Positions 40,970 through 49,532 of a DNA stretch of 64,000 bases are shown here, piece by piece. Source of the stretch: Pseudomonadota bacterium (GTDB taxonomy: Bacteria; Pseudomonadota; Gammaproteobacteria; Pseudomonadales; Moraxellaceae); the NCBI GenBank assembly GCA_023393635.1, contig JAEWKT010000012.1, positions 24,582-88,581 on the forward strand, in the 5' to 3' direction. The first letter of the stretch is position 1. Each line of letters starts with the position of its first letter. A model generated the notes under the pieces. It worked only from the letters and a program-made list of their open reading frames with translations, had not been told where the DNA came from and made no database searches. Position numbers and translations under genes: made by a program.

Positions 40970-41830
40970 TTAGAACTTCGACGTATCACGTTTTTGCTGA
41001 CGTAAAAAACCACCACGACGCGCAGGTAACGGATTTTCCACATGACGTTCCGCACGGCGTTTTGCCATACCATATAATCCAGTGCCAATACGTGGTTTTA
41101 ATTCAACCGATTTAACCAGATTATCAATTTCGTGCTTATCGAGTTCAACCCAGCGGCCTGTACGTAACTCACGCGGCAGAATGACTGAACCATAGCGTGT
41201 GCGCAACAGACGGCTTACTTTTAAGTTTTGTGACTCAAACAAGCGACGTACTTCACGGTTACGACCTTCTTTCACTACCACCTGATACCAGCGGTTAATA
41301 CCTTCACCACCAATATCGCTAAATGATTCAAATTTAGCAGGCCCATCGTCCAGTTCAACACCAGCAAGCAATTGCTTGCGCGCTTCAGGGGTGACTTCGC
41401 CCATCACGCGCACTGCATACTCACGCTCAATTTCATTAGACGGGTGCATTAAGCGGTTCGCCAGCTCACCATCATTGGTAAATAGCAATAAGCCAGTACT
41501 GTTAATGTCCAGTCGACCCACCATCACCCAGCGATCATTGGCAATTTGTGGCAAATGCTCAAACACAGTGGGACGACCATCAGGATCATTGCGCGAGCAA
41601 ATTTCACCTTCAGGCTTGTAATACACCAGCACACGACGGCGTATTTCGTCTTCCAGTTGAAACTGGACTTTACGGCCATCAATACGCAGCTCATCGCCTG
41701 GTTCAATGCGTTCGCCCACCTGGGCAATACGCCCGTTTACGCTCACACGTCCAGCAGCAATCACTTCTTCCATATAACGGCGTGACCCGAGGCCAACTCT
41801 GGCCAGCACTTTTTGTAACTTTTCACTCAT
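40970..41830 (-). CDS. rluB: 23S rRNA pseudouridine(2605) synthase
   Basis: RluB isomerises one uridine of 23S rRNA to pseudouridine. An N-terminal S4 RNA-binding domain (KLQKVLARVGLGSRRYMEEVI) is followed by the RsuA-type catalytic domain with GRLDINSTGLLLFTNDGEL, which holds the catalytic aspartate, and VKEGRNREVRRLFES. The 286 residues end in a basic tail. It lies 34 bases downstream of scpB on the same strand, so scpA-scpB-rluB form an operon, as in many proteobacteria. Confidence 0.93.
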   Translation of the reverse strand: MSEKLQKVLARVGLGSRRYMEEVIAAGRVSVNGRIAQVGERIEPGDELRIDGRKVQFQLEDEIRRRVLVYYKPEGEICSRNDPDGRPTVFEHLPQIANDRWVMVGRLDINSTGLLLFTNDGELANRLMHPSNEIEREYAVRVMGEVTPEARKQLLAGVELDDGPAKFESFSDIGGEGINRWYQVVVKEGRNREVRRLFESQNLKVSRLLRTRYGSVILPRELRTGRWVELDKHEIDNLVKSVELKPRIGTGLYGMAKRRAERHVENPLPARRGGFLRQQKRDTSKF

Positions 41831-41863
41831 AACGAATACAACCTTAATAAAAATCTGCCTTAC

Positions 41864-42469
41864 TTATGCTGGTGTATCGGCTGGCGGCACGGACAATATA
41901 TTGTCAAATGCAGTCAACGCTTCCTTGACATCTTCTAGCGGTGGTAAGGCTTTTAATGACACGAGGCCAAAAGCATTTAAAAATTGCTTTGTAGTAACTA
42001 ACAGGGCAGGTCGCCCAGCTACTTCACGAAAGCCTGATTCAGTGATCCATTGACGGTCAAATAATGTTCTTAAAATCTGACTATTAACGGATATTCCACG
42101 AATATGTTCAATATCAGCACGGGTTACGGGCTGATGGTATGCAATCACTGCAAGGGTTTCTAACAGCGCGGCTGATAACTTCAGCGGACGTTCTGGCCAA
42201 ACTTTGCCAATAACCTCGCTATATTGCTGGCGCACCTGAAAGCGATAACCTTGCGCGGTTTCAACCAGCTCAATCGCACGGTCATTTTGCCTTGCTGCCA
42301 AAAGTATGAGCCACTGTTTAAGCTGTGTCGTACTGATACTGTCATCAAATGCTTGCTTTAACACGTTTAAACCAATGGGGCTTTCGCTGGCAAAGATCAG
42401 TGCTTCAAGTTGTAATAACGCTTGCTCAGTTAAATGGTTTACCGATTCAGCGCACTGATTAGGCAGCAT
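41864..42469 (-). CDS. scpB: Segregation and condensation protein B
   Basis: ScpB is the winged-helix kleisin partner that dimerises on ScpA in the SMC complex. The sequence shows LEALIFASESPIGLNVLKQAF, LLETLAVIAYHQPVTRADIEHIRGI and ALLVTTKQFLNAFGL, all family landmarks. The ATG at 42469 is chosen; a TTG six codons upstream is possible. It overlaps the scpA end by 11 bases, indicating coupled translation. Confidence 0.93.
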   Translation of the reverse strand: MLPNQCAESVNHLTEQALLQLEALIFASESPIGLNVLKQAFDDSISTTQLKQWLILLAARQNDRAIELVETAQGYRFQVRQQYSEVIGKVWPERPLKLSAALLETLAVIAYHQPVTRADIEHIRGISVNSQILRTLFDRQWITESGFREVAGRPALLVTTKQFLNAFGLVSLKALPPLEDVKEALTAFDNILSVPPADTPA

Positions 42470-43283
42470 GATTAAACCGTTTTTCAAGCATTAAAGGCTG
42501 TTCAAGTCCACTGGCTACAATATCAAGCTCACCTTGACGAATCAGCTCAAGCACCGCCATAAACGTCACCACAATACCCATATGACCCTGGGCGGGATTC
42601 AGCAGTTGGTCAAAGCTAAGTAGCTCAGCCTGCTCAATTTGTTGCTGAATAAATAAAATCCGTTCTTCAAGCTGTACCGCTTCCAAGGCAATCTGGTGCG
42701 TTTGCAAACGTGGACGCAACAATAAACTTTGCATGGCATGCAGTAGCAAACTGCTATCAAATAGCTCGTCATTGATTACTGCATTATTTAAAGCCACCGT
42801 ACTATGCGCATCAAAAACATTGCGCTCTAATACCTCACAACCATTTAAGTGGGCAGCACCTTGCTTAATGCGTGCATAGTGTTGCAGGCGCGTCAATAAT
42901 TCCTGACGTGGGTCCTCTTCGGGAGTATCAAGTTGCGGCTTTGGCAATAATAAGCGTGATTTAATATCAGCAAGTGAGGCAGCCATGACCAAATAATCGG
43001 CCGCCAGCTCAATATTTAAGGCTTTCATGCTTTTAATATATTGCATGTACTGCGTCGCAATAGGGGCAATGTCCAGCTCAATCAGATTTAGCCCATTTTT
43101 ATGCACCAGATACAGTAAAAAATCCAGTGGCCCTTCAAAATGCTCTAATAAAATTTGAAACGCTTCAGGCGGAATATATAAGTCATCAGGAATCTGGGAA
43201 AACCACTCATCATGCATACGCGCAACCGAAAATGGCGCAAGCGATGCATTCTGTGTAAACAGTTGATGTTGTAATTGAGTCAT
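42459..43283 (-). CDS. scpA: Segregation and condensation protein A
   Basis: ScpA is the kleisin that closes the SMC ring between the two head domains. The N-terminal domain has FEGPLDFLLYLVHKNGLNLIELDIAPIATQYMQYI, the most conserved part of the family (quoted part: FEGPLDFLLYLVHKNG). A winged-helix C-terminal domain (VTFMAVLELIRQGELDI) follows. The protein is 274 residues. The 30 residues before the core are not conserved, so a later start is possible. First gene of scpA-scpB-rluB. Confidence 0.92.
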   Translation of the reverse strand: MTQLQHQLFTQNASLAPFSVARMHDEWFSQIPDDLYIPPEAFQILLEHFEGPLDFLLYLVHKNGLNLIELDIAPIATQYMQYIKSMKALNIELAADYLVMAASLADIKSRLLLPKPQLDTPEEDPRQELLTRLQHYARIKQGAAHLNGCEVLERNVFDAHSTVALNNAVINDELFDSSLLLHAMQSLLLRPRLQTHQIALEAVQLEERILFIQQQIEQAELLSFDQLLNPAQGHMGIVVTFMAVLELIRQGELDIVASGLEQPLMLEKRFNHAA

Positions 43284-43667
43284 TAGAATTTAAGCCACGC
43301 GAATTATACAAAAAGCATGAGGTTGGTTAGGTTTTACAGTTTCAATAAAACACAGGTTGAAAGTAAGTTAATATCACTCATTATAGTATTGGCTCGCCCA
43401 GCCATATGGCCAAGCTGATATACTAATCTTTAATGAGTATGCATTTTTCATGCCAGAGTGTTAATAAATACACTTTGGTGACGAAAAATGACAATTACTC
43501 TATGAATGAATAATTGTACAGCAATCTGCCGCGTATGGTGTGAACGATCAGTCAGTTTTTTAATGCTAGAAAGTATTGTGGGAGTTAACAAGGCAGACAA
43601 AATATTTAGAGAATCTAAACAAAGCAGAGCTTGCCTGCCTGTATGCCTATACTGTACAGCTGTGGTT
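43284..43667. other. Spacer between scpA and yciO
   Basis: Should contain the scpA promoter on the minus strand. A cysteine-rich plus-strand frame (43506-43733) and a minus-strand frame (43448-43741) span it but overlap yciO and lack start signals. GCCATATGGC near 43402 is a short palindrome. Nothing else is seen. Confidence 0.45.
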
Positions 43668-44288
43668 TTAAGCTTCAAATGCGCTGACATCACCCAAACC
43701 TTGCCGTACCACGGTTGGATAATCACCCGATAAATCAACAATACTCGTCACACCGCGCATGGTAATGCCACCATCAATAAACACATCAATTTGTTTGGAT
43801 AACTGCATTTCAATGTCATAAGGATCATCAAAAGGGAATTCTTGTCCAGGCAGTATTAATGTACTGGTAAGCAAAGGTTCGTCTAGCTCTTCAAGCAAGG
43901 CCTGACAAATAGGGTTAGTGGGAATACGTAAGCCAATGGTTTTACGCTTGGGGTGCATCAAACGGCGTGGAACTTCACTGGTGGCAGGCAAAATAAAAGT
44001 ACATATACTGGGCGTATTGGCTTTTAATAAGCGGTACATACTGTTATCCACTTTGGCATAAGTGGCAATATCAGACAGATCCCGACACAAAATGGCATAT
44101 TGGTGCTGTGGTGGCAGGCGGCGAATATGACTAATTTTCTCCATTGCGCTTTTATCACCAATATGGCAACCAATGGCATAACATGCATCGGTTGGATAAA
44201 CCACAATATCACCTGCTTTAATACGGTCAACGGCTTGCCTAATTAATCTGGGTTGCGGGGTAGTCGGATGGATACGTAAATGCAGCAT
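43668..44288 (-). CDS. YciO/Sua5/YrdC family protein
   Basis: The YrdC-like fold binds double-stranded RNA and, in the TsaC/Sua5 branch, makes threonylcarbamoyl-AMP for the t6A37 tRNA modification. Sequence landmarks are GDIVVYPTDACYAIGCHIGDKSA, ISHIRRLPPQHQYAILCRDLSDIA and TIGLRIPTNPICQALL. The 206-residue length and PDN-like loops fit the YciO branch, whose own function is not well established. Same strand as scpA but with a large gap and no shared role. Confidence 0.85.
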   Translation of the reverse strand: MLHLRIHPTTPQPRLIRQAVDRIKAGDIVVYPTDACYAIGCHIGDKSAMEKISHIRRLPPQHQYAILCRDLSDIATYAKVDNSMYRLLKANTPSICTFILPATSEVPRRLMHPKRKTIGLRIPTNPICQALLEELDEPLLTSTLILPGQEFPFDDPYDIEMQLSKQIDVFIDGGITMRGVTSIVDLSGDYPTVVRQGLGDVSAFEA

Positions 44289-44585
44289 GACGATGTTCCT
44301 TATAATGATGGCTTGCGCACTAGCTTAAAAGTGCTTTATTAAATTTTCGCTATCAAAATAGTCTAATGGCTTTAAACCCCGCACTACTTAACAAAATGTA
44401 ATGAGAGTGTGTTGATATTTGACCCTGTAAGCAGGTCAGCCACTAAAAGAATATTTAGAGTGCCATTTTTATAAAAATAACTGATAAGTTCAGTGGCACT
44501 AAAGAAAATTTTACTAAAAAGAAGAGAAGGTTTGCGCGTTCATCAGCTCATCAATAGTTGCGATAATTAACCATGTTACGCCAAA
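44289..44585. other. Spacer between yciO and epmC
   Basis: About 300 bases of AT-rich sequence. It should hold the yciO promoter. No gene, repeat or RNA motif was found. Confidence 0.4.
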
Positions 44586-45224
44586 TTAAATCAGGGGCAA
44601 AAATTCATCTGGTGTGAATGGGCACTGCGGTCTGATGGCATTGAGTAAACAATATAAAAAGTGTTGTGCATCAATAGGAATAGGTGCATGTCCTGAGAGT
44701 AAATCCATGACTCGTGCATGCACATTGTGTTTAAAGGTATTTCCTGACCCAGATTCACCGTTTAAGTTATCTAAGGACACCTGAAATTTGCGCTGGCAGG
44801 CATGGCTAAATAACCATTCCAGGGCTTGGGGCTTAATTTCCAATTGTTCAAATAAGGCTTGTTGCTCGGCATTGCGGCCATCAGGGGCATACCAATAGCC
44901 CAAATCGGGTAGAGTGCGACGTTGTTCGCCTGCAATGCACCAATGGCTAATTTCATGCAGGGCACTGGCAAAATAGCCATGGGCAAATGCAATACGGGCA
45001 GGTTGATTGCCTTGTGCAGGAAAGTATTCTGGCTCATGCTCAGCCCGCACCAGTATCACATGACGATGCGCAAACCATGCATTAAAGTGAGTGATCAACC
45101 AATCTACTTGCTGGGTTTCTTCTGCGTTGGCAGGCCATGAGGCAAAGGTCTGCCATGCCCAGGATGGATTAAATCCAGAAAATGGAACCGCATTATTTAT
45201 AGTAAATAAATCAGACACAATCAC
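44586..45224 (-). CDS. epmC: Elongation factor P hydroxylase
   Basis: EpmC (YfcM) hydroxylates the lysyl-lysine of EF-P, the last step of its beta-lysylation. The family core FASALHEISHWCIAGEQRRTLPDLGYWYAPDGR contains the iron-binding histidines (quoted part: HEISHWCIAGEQRR). The 212 residues are slightly longer than E. coli (182), with an N-terminal extension. Start codons available are GTG at 45224 and GTG two codons later. The partners epmA, epmB and efp are not in the window. Confidence 0.9.
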   Translation of the reverse strand: MIVSDLFTINNAVPFSGFNPSWAWQTFASWPANAEETQQVDWLITHFNAWFAHRHVILVRAEHEPEYFPAQGNQPARIAFAHGYFASALHEISHWCIAGEQRRTLPDLGYWYAPDGRNAEQQALFEQLEIKPQALEWLFSHACQRKFQVSLDNLNGESGSGNTFKHNVHARVMDLLSGHAPIPIDAQHFLYCLLNAIRPQCPFTPDEFLPLI

Positions 45225-45408
45225 AAACCCAGACAGCTTAGAGAGTTAATAAATGACTACCGTATTGAGCAAGTAGCGGCTAAGGCGATCGCATGAACAG
45301 CGAGCCTGGTTTACAATGGAAAAAATCAGCATCAAAAAGATATCACCATTAACTGGATTAACCGCCTATCATAATTGGCGCATAACAGGTAAAATTATAT
45401 CTTAGTCT

Positions 45409-45437
45409 TTGACAGTTCCCTCACAATTTTGTAGAAT
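45409..45437 (+). promoter_or_regulatory. Consensus promoter of yceD-rpmF
   Basis: A perfect TTGACA (45409-45414) and TAGAAT (45432-45437) are exactly 17 bases apart. Transcription should start near 45443-45445, only five to seven bases before the yceD ATG. Confidence 0.75.
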
Positions 45438-45449
45438 TGCCGCCCTATT

Positions 45450-46025
45450 ATGTCAGTAAATAATCTTACGTCCCAGCTGCCGACGCATATTGAGCCATTT
45501 AAGTGGGCTGAGCAAGGCTTTAAATGGTCAGGCGAAGTACCATTGAGTCGCTTTGCGCGCATTGCCCCTGAGGTGTGCGCACCTGCTGATCAGCATAAGG
45601 TACAAGTTGATCTTCGTTTATATATGGACGAATATCAACGTATCGCATGGCTTGATGCATCGCTTGCTGTTATAGTGCCGCTGACTTGTCAGCGTTGCTT
45701 AGAGCCAGTTGACACTCCTTTAACCACGCAAATCCATATGGCGTTGTTGAAGTATGAGAAACAAGCTGAGCGTTTAGATGACGATGCTGATTTTATCGTT
45801 CTTGGCACAGAGCAGGTTGGACAGGGTGCACCAGAGGCACCTGTGATTGATCTTGCTGAACTGCTAGAAGATGAATTACTGTTGTCGATGCCCATTTCAC
45901 CACGACATGAATCGTGTGAAAATAAGCATCATGCAATAGTAGAAATTGAAGATGAGCCAGAACCCGAAAAACGTGATAATCCGTTTGAGGTACTTGCAAA
46001 TCTAAAGGGTAAATTGGACTCCTGA
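45450..46025 (+). CDS. yceD: YceD family (DUF177) protein
   Basis: YceD precedes rpmF in most proteobacteria and is implicated in 23S rRNA and ribosome assembly. The 191-residue protein has the family's VIVPLTCQRCLEPVDTPL segment with its cysteine pair and an acidic C terminus. No ribosome site precedes the ATG, and the predicted transcription start is only about six bases upstream, so translation may be leaderless. No other in-frame ATG lies within the first 57 codons. It is followed by rpmF after 72 bases. Confidence 0.9.
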   Translation: MSVNNLTSQLPTHIEPFKWAEQGFKWSGEVPLSRFARIAPEVCAPADQHKVQVDLRLYMDEYQRIAWLDASLAVIVPLTCQRCLEPVDTPLTTQIHMALLKYEKQAERLDDDADFIVLGTEQVGQGAPEAPVIDLAELLEDELLLSMPISPRHESCENKHHAIVEIEDEPEPEKRDNPFEVLANLKGKLDS

Positions 46026-46097
46026 TGCAGATCAGCGGTTCATCACAGATAAAAGTTATTGTCTGATCTATTTTGATCATTTGTTAAGGAGCCTCTC

Positions 46098-46283
46098 ATG
46101 GCCGTTCAGCAAAACCGTAAAAGCCGTGCTCGCCGTGACATGCGCCGTTCACACGATGCACTTGTTGCCAACACTGTATCAGTTGATAAAACAACTGGTG
46201 AAACCCACTTACGTCACCACGTGACCAAAGACGGTTTCTACCGTGGTCGTCAACTGTTTGCTGCACCAGCAACAGCAGAATAA
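46098..46283 (+). CDS. rpmF: 50S ribosomal protein L32
   Basis: L32 is a small protein of the large subunit. The 61 residues begin with [22 protein letters not shown], typical of the family (quoted part: [20 protein letters not shown]). It ends in [14 protein letters not shown]. The ribosome site AAGGAG precedes the ATG. This copy lacks the zinc-binding cysteines found in some L32 forms. A terminator follows within 60 bases. Confidence 0.96.
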   Translation: MAVQQNRKSRARRDMRRSHDALVANTVSVDKTTGETHLRHHVTKDGFYRGRQLFAAPATAE

Positions 46284-46340
46284 TTGTTCCACATGTGCAT
46301 GTTATAGGCTTTAACGTCTTATATGCAGGTAGAACAACGC

Positions 46341-46366
46341 AATGGGAGCTTTGGCTCCCATTTTTT
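46341..46366 (+). terminator. Terminator after rpmF
   Basis: AATGGGAGC and GCTCCCATT form a 9-bp perfect stem with loop TTTG, followed by TTTTATTG. It separates yceD-rpmF from fabD, so the fab genes probably have their own promoter. Confidence 0.9.
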
Positions 46367-46483
46367 ATTGATTAAAAAACAACATATTGTGTAATTTAAG
46401 CGGCTGATATGCAGGCCATGCCAATAGCAGTAATAGTCAGCGCGCTTAAATAACAATAGAGGCGCAAGCAGGGGTTCTTCTAA

Positions 46484-47467
46484 ATGACAGTTTCCACTCA
46501 TCATCATACGCTTTTAGGGCGCACCGCATTTGTATTTCCTGGTCAAGGTTCCCAAAAAGCAGGCATGCTTGCTGATATGGCAGAACAGTTTGCACTGATT
46601 AAGCAAACCTTTGATGAAAGTAGCAATGCATTGGGTTTTGATGTCTGGCAGATTGCTCAAACTGGTGAGCAGCTTGATCAAACCGCCTACACGCAACCCG
46701 TATTATTAACTGCCAGTATTGCAATTTGGCGTGTGTGGCAAGAGCTTGGTGGTGTTATGCCAAGTGTATTGGCAGGGCATTCCTTGGGTGAATATAGTGC
46801 TTTGGTTGCTGCAAATAGTTTAAGTCTTACTGATGCAGTAAAACTGGTGCATTTACGCGGTCAGTTGATGCAAACTGCTGTGCCAGAAGGGCAAGGTGCA
46901 ATGGCAGCAATTTTGGGGCTGGACGATGCCCAGGTTGAGGCATTATGTTTAAGTAGCGCGCAGCAAACTGGTCAAGTGGTAGAAGCGGCAAATTATAATG
47001 CAGCAGGCCAGGTGGTGATTGCAGGAACTCAAAACGCGGTCAGCCATACCATTGCACAAGCCAAGGCGCAGGGTGCAAAAGCCATTGTACTGCCCGTTAG
47101 TGTGCCCTCACATTGTGCTTTAATGCAGCCAGCCGCAGAACAATTGGCTGAAGCACTCAACCAAACACAATTCAAGGCACCAGATTTTCCAATTGTACAA
47201 AATGTCAATGCGGCCATAGAATCTGATATTGACAGCATAAAAGCTGCGTTAATTGAGCAGTTATATCGTCCAGTGCGCTGGACCCAAAGCATGCATACCT
47301 TGGCTGAGCTGGGTGTAGAGTATGTGGTGGAATGCGGCGCGGGTAATGTATTGGCTAATCTTGCCAAACGCCTACCCAATGTTAAGGCAGCTTATCCGAC
47401 CGATACCAGAACTCGTCTGGATACTGCTTTAGGTGCAATATCATTGGCAGAAGGAAAACTGGCATGA
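46484..47467 (+). CDS. fabD: Malonyl-CoA:ACP transacylase
   Basis: FabD moves malonyl from CoA to acyl carrier protein to feed fatty acid elongation. FVFPGQGSQKAGM opens the protein, the nucleophile is Ser100 in LAGHSLGEYSALVAA, and the catalytic histidine lies in VPSHCALM. The 327 residues exceed the usual 310 slightly at the N terminus. The ORF overlaps fabG by four bases (ATGA). The common plsX and fabH genes do not precede it here. Confidence 0.96.
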   Translation: MTVSTHHHTLLGRTAFVFPGQGSQKAGMLADMAEQFALIKQTFDESSNALGFDVWQIAQTGEQLDQTAYTQPVLLTASIAIWRVWQELGGVMPSVLAGHSLGEYSALVAANSLSLTDAVKLVHLRGQLMQTAVPEGQGAMAAILGLDDAQVEALCLSSAQQTGQVVEAANYNAAGQVVIAGTQNAVSHTIAQAKAQGAKAIVLPVSVPSHCALMQPAAEQLAEALNQTQFKAPDFPIVQNVNAAIESDIDSIKAALIEQLYRPVRWTQSMHTLAELGVEYVVECGAGNVLANLAKRLPNVKAAYPTDTRTRLDTALGAISLAEGKLA

Positions 47468-48213
47468 GTAACGCTGACTTGATTAAAACACGGAAAATTG
47501 CGCTGGTCACTGGCGCAAGTCGCGGCATTGGTGCAGCGATTGCCCAACAATTGGTACAGGATGGTTTTTTTGTCGTCGGTACGGCCACCACAGAACAAGG
47601 TGCAAGCCAAATTAGCAATACGCTTAACGCGCACGGTGCAGGAATTATCCTGGATGTACGTGATCCACAAGCCATCGATCAAGCCTTAGCAGATATAGAG
47701 CAGCATTATGGTGCGGTGGCTGTCTTGGTCAACAATGCAGGAATTACCCGTGATAATTTGCTACTGCGTATGAGCAGCGATGACTGGCAAGATATTGTTG
47801 CTGTGCATTTAAATGCGGTATTTTATTTATGCAAGCGTGTGCTGCGCGGCATGACCAAAGCACGTTTTGGCCGAATTATTAATATTAGCTCGGTGGTGGC
47901 GCAAATGGGTAACGCAGGCCAGACCAACTACGTGGCTGCCAAAGCAGGGGTTGAAGGTTTTAGCCGTAGCCTGGCACTGGAAATGGGCAGTCGTAATATT
48001 ACCGTGAACTGTGTTGCCCCAGGCTTTATTGCAACCGACATGACGGAGACATTAAGCACTGAGCTGCGCGAAAAAATGCTCGCTCAAATTGCAGTGAACC
48101 GCTTGGGAACCGCGCAAGATATTGCTTATGCAGTAAGTTTTTTGGCCAGTGAAAATTCTGGTTACATAACTGGTACGGTTTTACCAGTCAATGGCGGCTT
48201 ATACATGCACTAA
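47464..48213 (+). CDS. fabG: 3-oxoacyl-ACP reductase
   Basis: FabG reduces 3-oxoacyl-ACP with NADPH. It is a short-chain dehydrogenase of 249 residues: cofactor motif VTGASRGIGAAIA, NNAG in the LVNNAGITRDNLLLRM segment, and catalytic Ser-Tyr-Lys in INISSVVAQMGNAGQTNYVAAKAG. The C terminus ends in ITGTVLPVNGGLYM. It is translationally coupled to fabD and lies 88 bases before acpP. Confidence 0.96.
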   Translation: MSNADLIKTRKIALVTGASRGIGAAIAQQLVQDGFFVVGTATTEQGASQISNTLNAHGAGIILDVRDPQAIDQALADIEQHYGAVAVLVNNAGITRDNLLLRMSSDDWQDIVAVHLNAVFYLCKRVLRGMTKARFGRIINISSVVAQMGNAGQTNYVAAKAGVEGFSRSLALEMGSRNITVNCVAPGFIATDMTETLSTELREKMLAQIAVNRLGTAQDIAYAVSFLASENSGYITGTVLPVNGGLYMH

Positions 48214-48301
48214 AACACGTTTTGGTTCTTTGTAATTGTTGCAGTTTAGTCTAAACTAAGCTGGTAAATTTAATAACGCCACATGCATGAGGAGAATTCC
48301 T

Positions 48302-48544
48302 GTGAGCGATATCGAACAACGCATTAAAAAAGCTGTGGCAGAACAGCTCGGTATGCGTGCTGAAGACATTAAAAATGAAGCATCTTTTATGGACGATCTA
48401 GGTGCAGATTCACTGGACTTGGTTGAGTTGGTGATGTCATTCGAAAATGATTTTGGAATTACCATTCCAGATGAAGATTCTAATGCAATCACGACTGTTC
48501 AATCTGCTGTTGATTATGTCAGCGCTAAACTTGGCGAAGCTTAA
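48302..48544 (+). CDS. acpP: Acyl carrier protein
   Basis: ACP carries growing acyl chains on a phosphopantetheine arm. The 80-residue acidic protein has [16 protein letters not shown], with the modified Ser37. The start is GTG at 48302: an AGGAGA site lies eight bases upstream, and that site falls inside the longer frame that begins at an ATG 15 bases earlier, which rules the longer frame out. fabF, often next, is absent; a terminator follows. Confidence 0.96.
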   Translation: MSDIEQRIKKAVAEQLGMRAEDIKNEASFMDDLGADSLDLVELVMSFENDFGITIPDEDSNAITTVQSAVDYVSAKLGEA

Positions 48545-48569
48545 TTACTTACGCTTTAAGTTGTGTCAG

Positions 48570-48593
48570 AAACCGCGCTTGTCGCGGTTTTTT
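48570..48593 (+). terminator. Terminator after acpP
   Basis: AAACCGCG and CGCGGTTT form an 8-bp perfect stem with loop CTTGT and a TTT tail. It closes fabD-fabG-acpP 26 bases past the acpP stop. Confidence 0.9.
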
Positions 48594-48937
48594 ATGGCCA
48601 GAGTATCTGTATATTTTTGACTGTCCATTCAACTTGCATCACATCCTATTTTTATACCAAGAATTTACTGAGATTGATTACGCGTTAATTACACGTTAAT
48701 GACGTTCATTCATATTAAAATATTTTCTAGACCTCTTTTAAAACAAAGTACCTATCTCTACAACGTGAAGTAAACACACAACCTTATAAAAAGATATTAG
48801 CCTGAAAGTCGATTACTTATTGCGCATTGTCTGTTATCACATTGATTTTGGCTTTCAATGCACTGCCATAAGGCAAAGTGATAGCTTATTAAATAAGACA
48901 ATGTGTTTGCTGAAATAATATATATGGAGAACAGAAC
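48594..48937. other. Spacer before kbp
   Basis: About 340 bases of AT-rich sequence that should hold the promoter of the BON-LysM gene. No boxes with good spacing, ORF or RNA motif were identified. Confidence 0.4.
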
Positions 48938-49453
48938 ATGGGTATTTTTAATTTTACCAAAGGCATTGGCGAAAAACTAAGCGGACATAAAAAAGAGGCT
49001 GCACCAGCACAACAAGCTGCACCCACGCAACAAACTGCTCCGCAAGCTTCGCCAAAAAGCAATGAGCCTGATCCACAACTGATTGCCAATTTATTAATTA
49101 ATCGAATTCAAGGGTTAAATTTAGCCATTAATGGCTTAAGCGTACACTATGACGGCAATACTGATACGGCTGAAATTAAGGGTACAGCCAAGACTCAGGC
49201 AGATCGTGAAAAAGCTATTTTAGCCGCAGGGAATGTAGATCATGTAGCTAAAGTAGTTGACCATATTATGGTAGAAACTGCGTCACCTGAAAGCAAAATG
49301 TATACGGTAAAATCTGGCGATAATTTATCCAAAATCTCTAAAGAAGTGTATGGCGATGCCAACCAATACCAGAAGATTTTTGAAGCTAATCAACCCATGC
49401 TAAGCAGCCCAGATAAAATTTATCCTGGTCAGGTATTGCGGATTCCTGCTTAA
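48938..49453 (+). CDS. kbp: BON-LysM protein, potassium-binding Kbp-like
   Basis: The 171 residues contain a BON domain (about 60-115, with LAINGLSVHYDGNTDTAEIKG) and a C-terminal LysM domain (about 122-170, MYTVKSGDNLSKISKEVYGD to YPGQVLRIPA). E. coli Kbp (YgaU, 149 residues) has the same order and is a cytoplasmic potassium sensor. Here the first 45 residues include an Ala/Gln/Pro-rich linker that E. coli lacks. No signal peptide is seen. A GGAGA site precedes the ATG. Single gene, convergent with queG. Confidence 0.88.
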   Translation: MGIFNFTKGIGEKLSGHKKEAAPAQQAAPTQQTAPQASPKSNEPDPQLIANLLINRIQGLNLAINGLSVHYDGNTDTAEIKGTAKTQADREKAILAAGNVDHVAKVVDHIMVETASPESKMYTVKSGDNLSKISKEVYGDANQYQKIFEANQPMLSSPDKIYPGQVLRIPA

Positions 49454-49532
49454 TTCGTTGCACTGCTAAGCAGTGAAAGCAGGCTATATTTTTATGATTA
49501 AAATACAAAAGTCCTGGCTTAGTGCTGGGGCT

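Noticed and set aside
43448..43741. Frames on both strands between scpA and yciO
   Set aside because: Both run into yciO, lack ribosome sites and have compositions unlike the neighbouring genes; one is cysteine-rich in a way typical of non-coding translation.
48287..48301. Upstream ATG as the acpP start
   Set aside because: The AGGAGA ribosome site lies inside this extension, so initiation occurs at the GTG at 48302.
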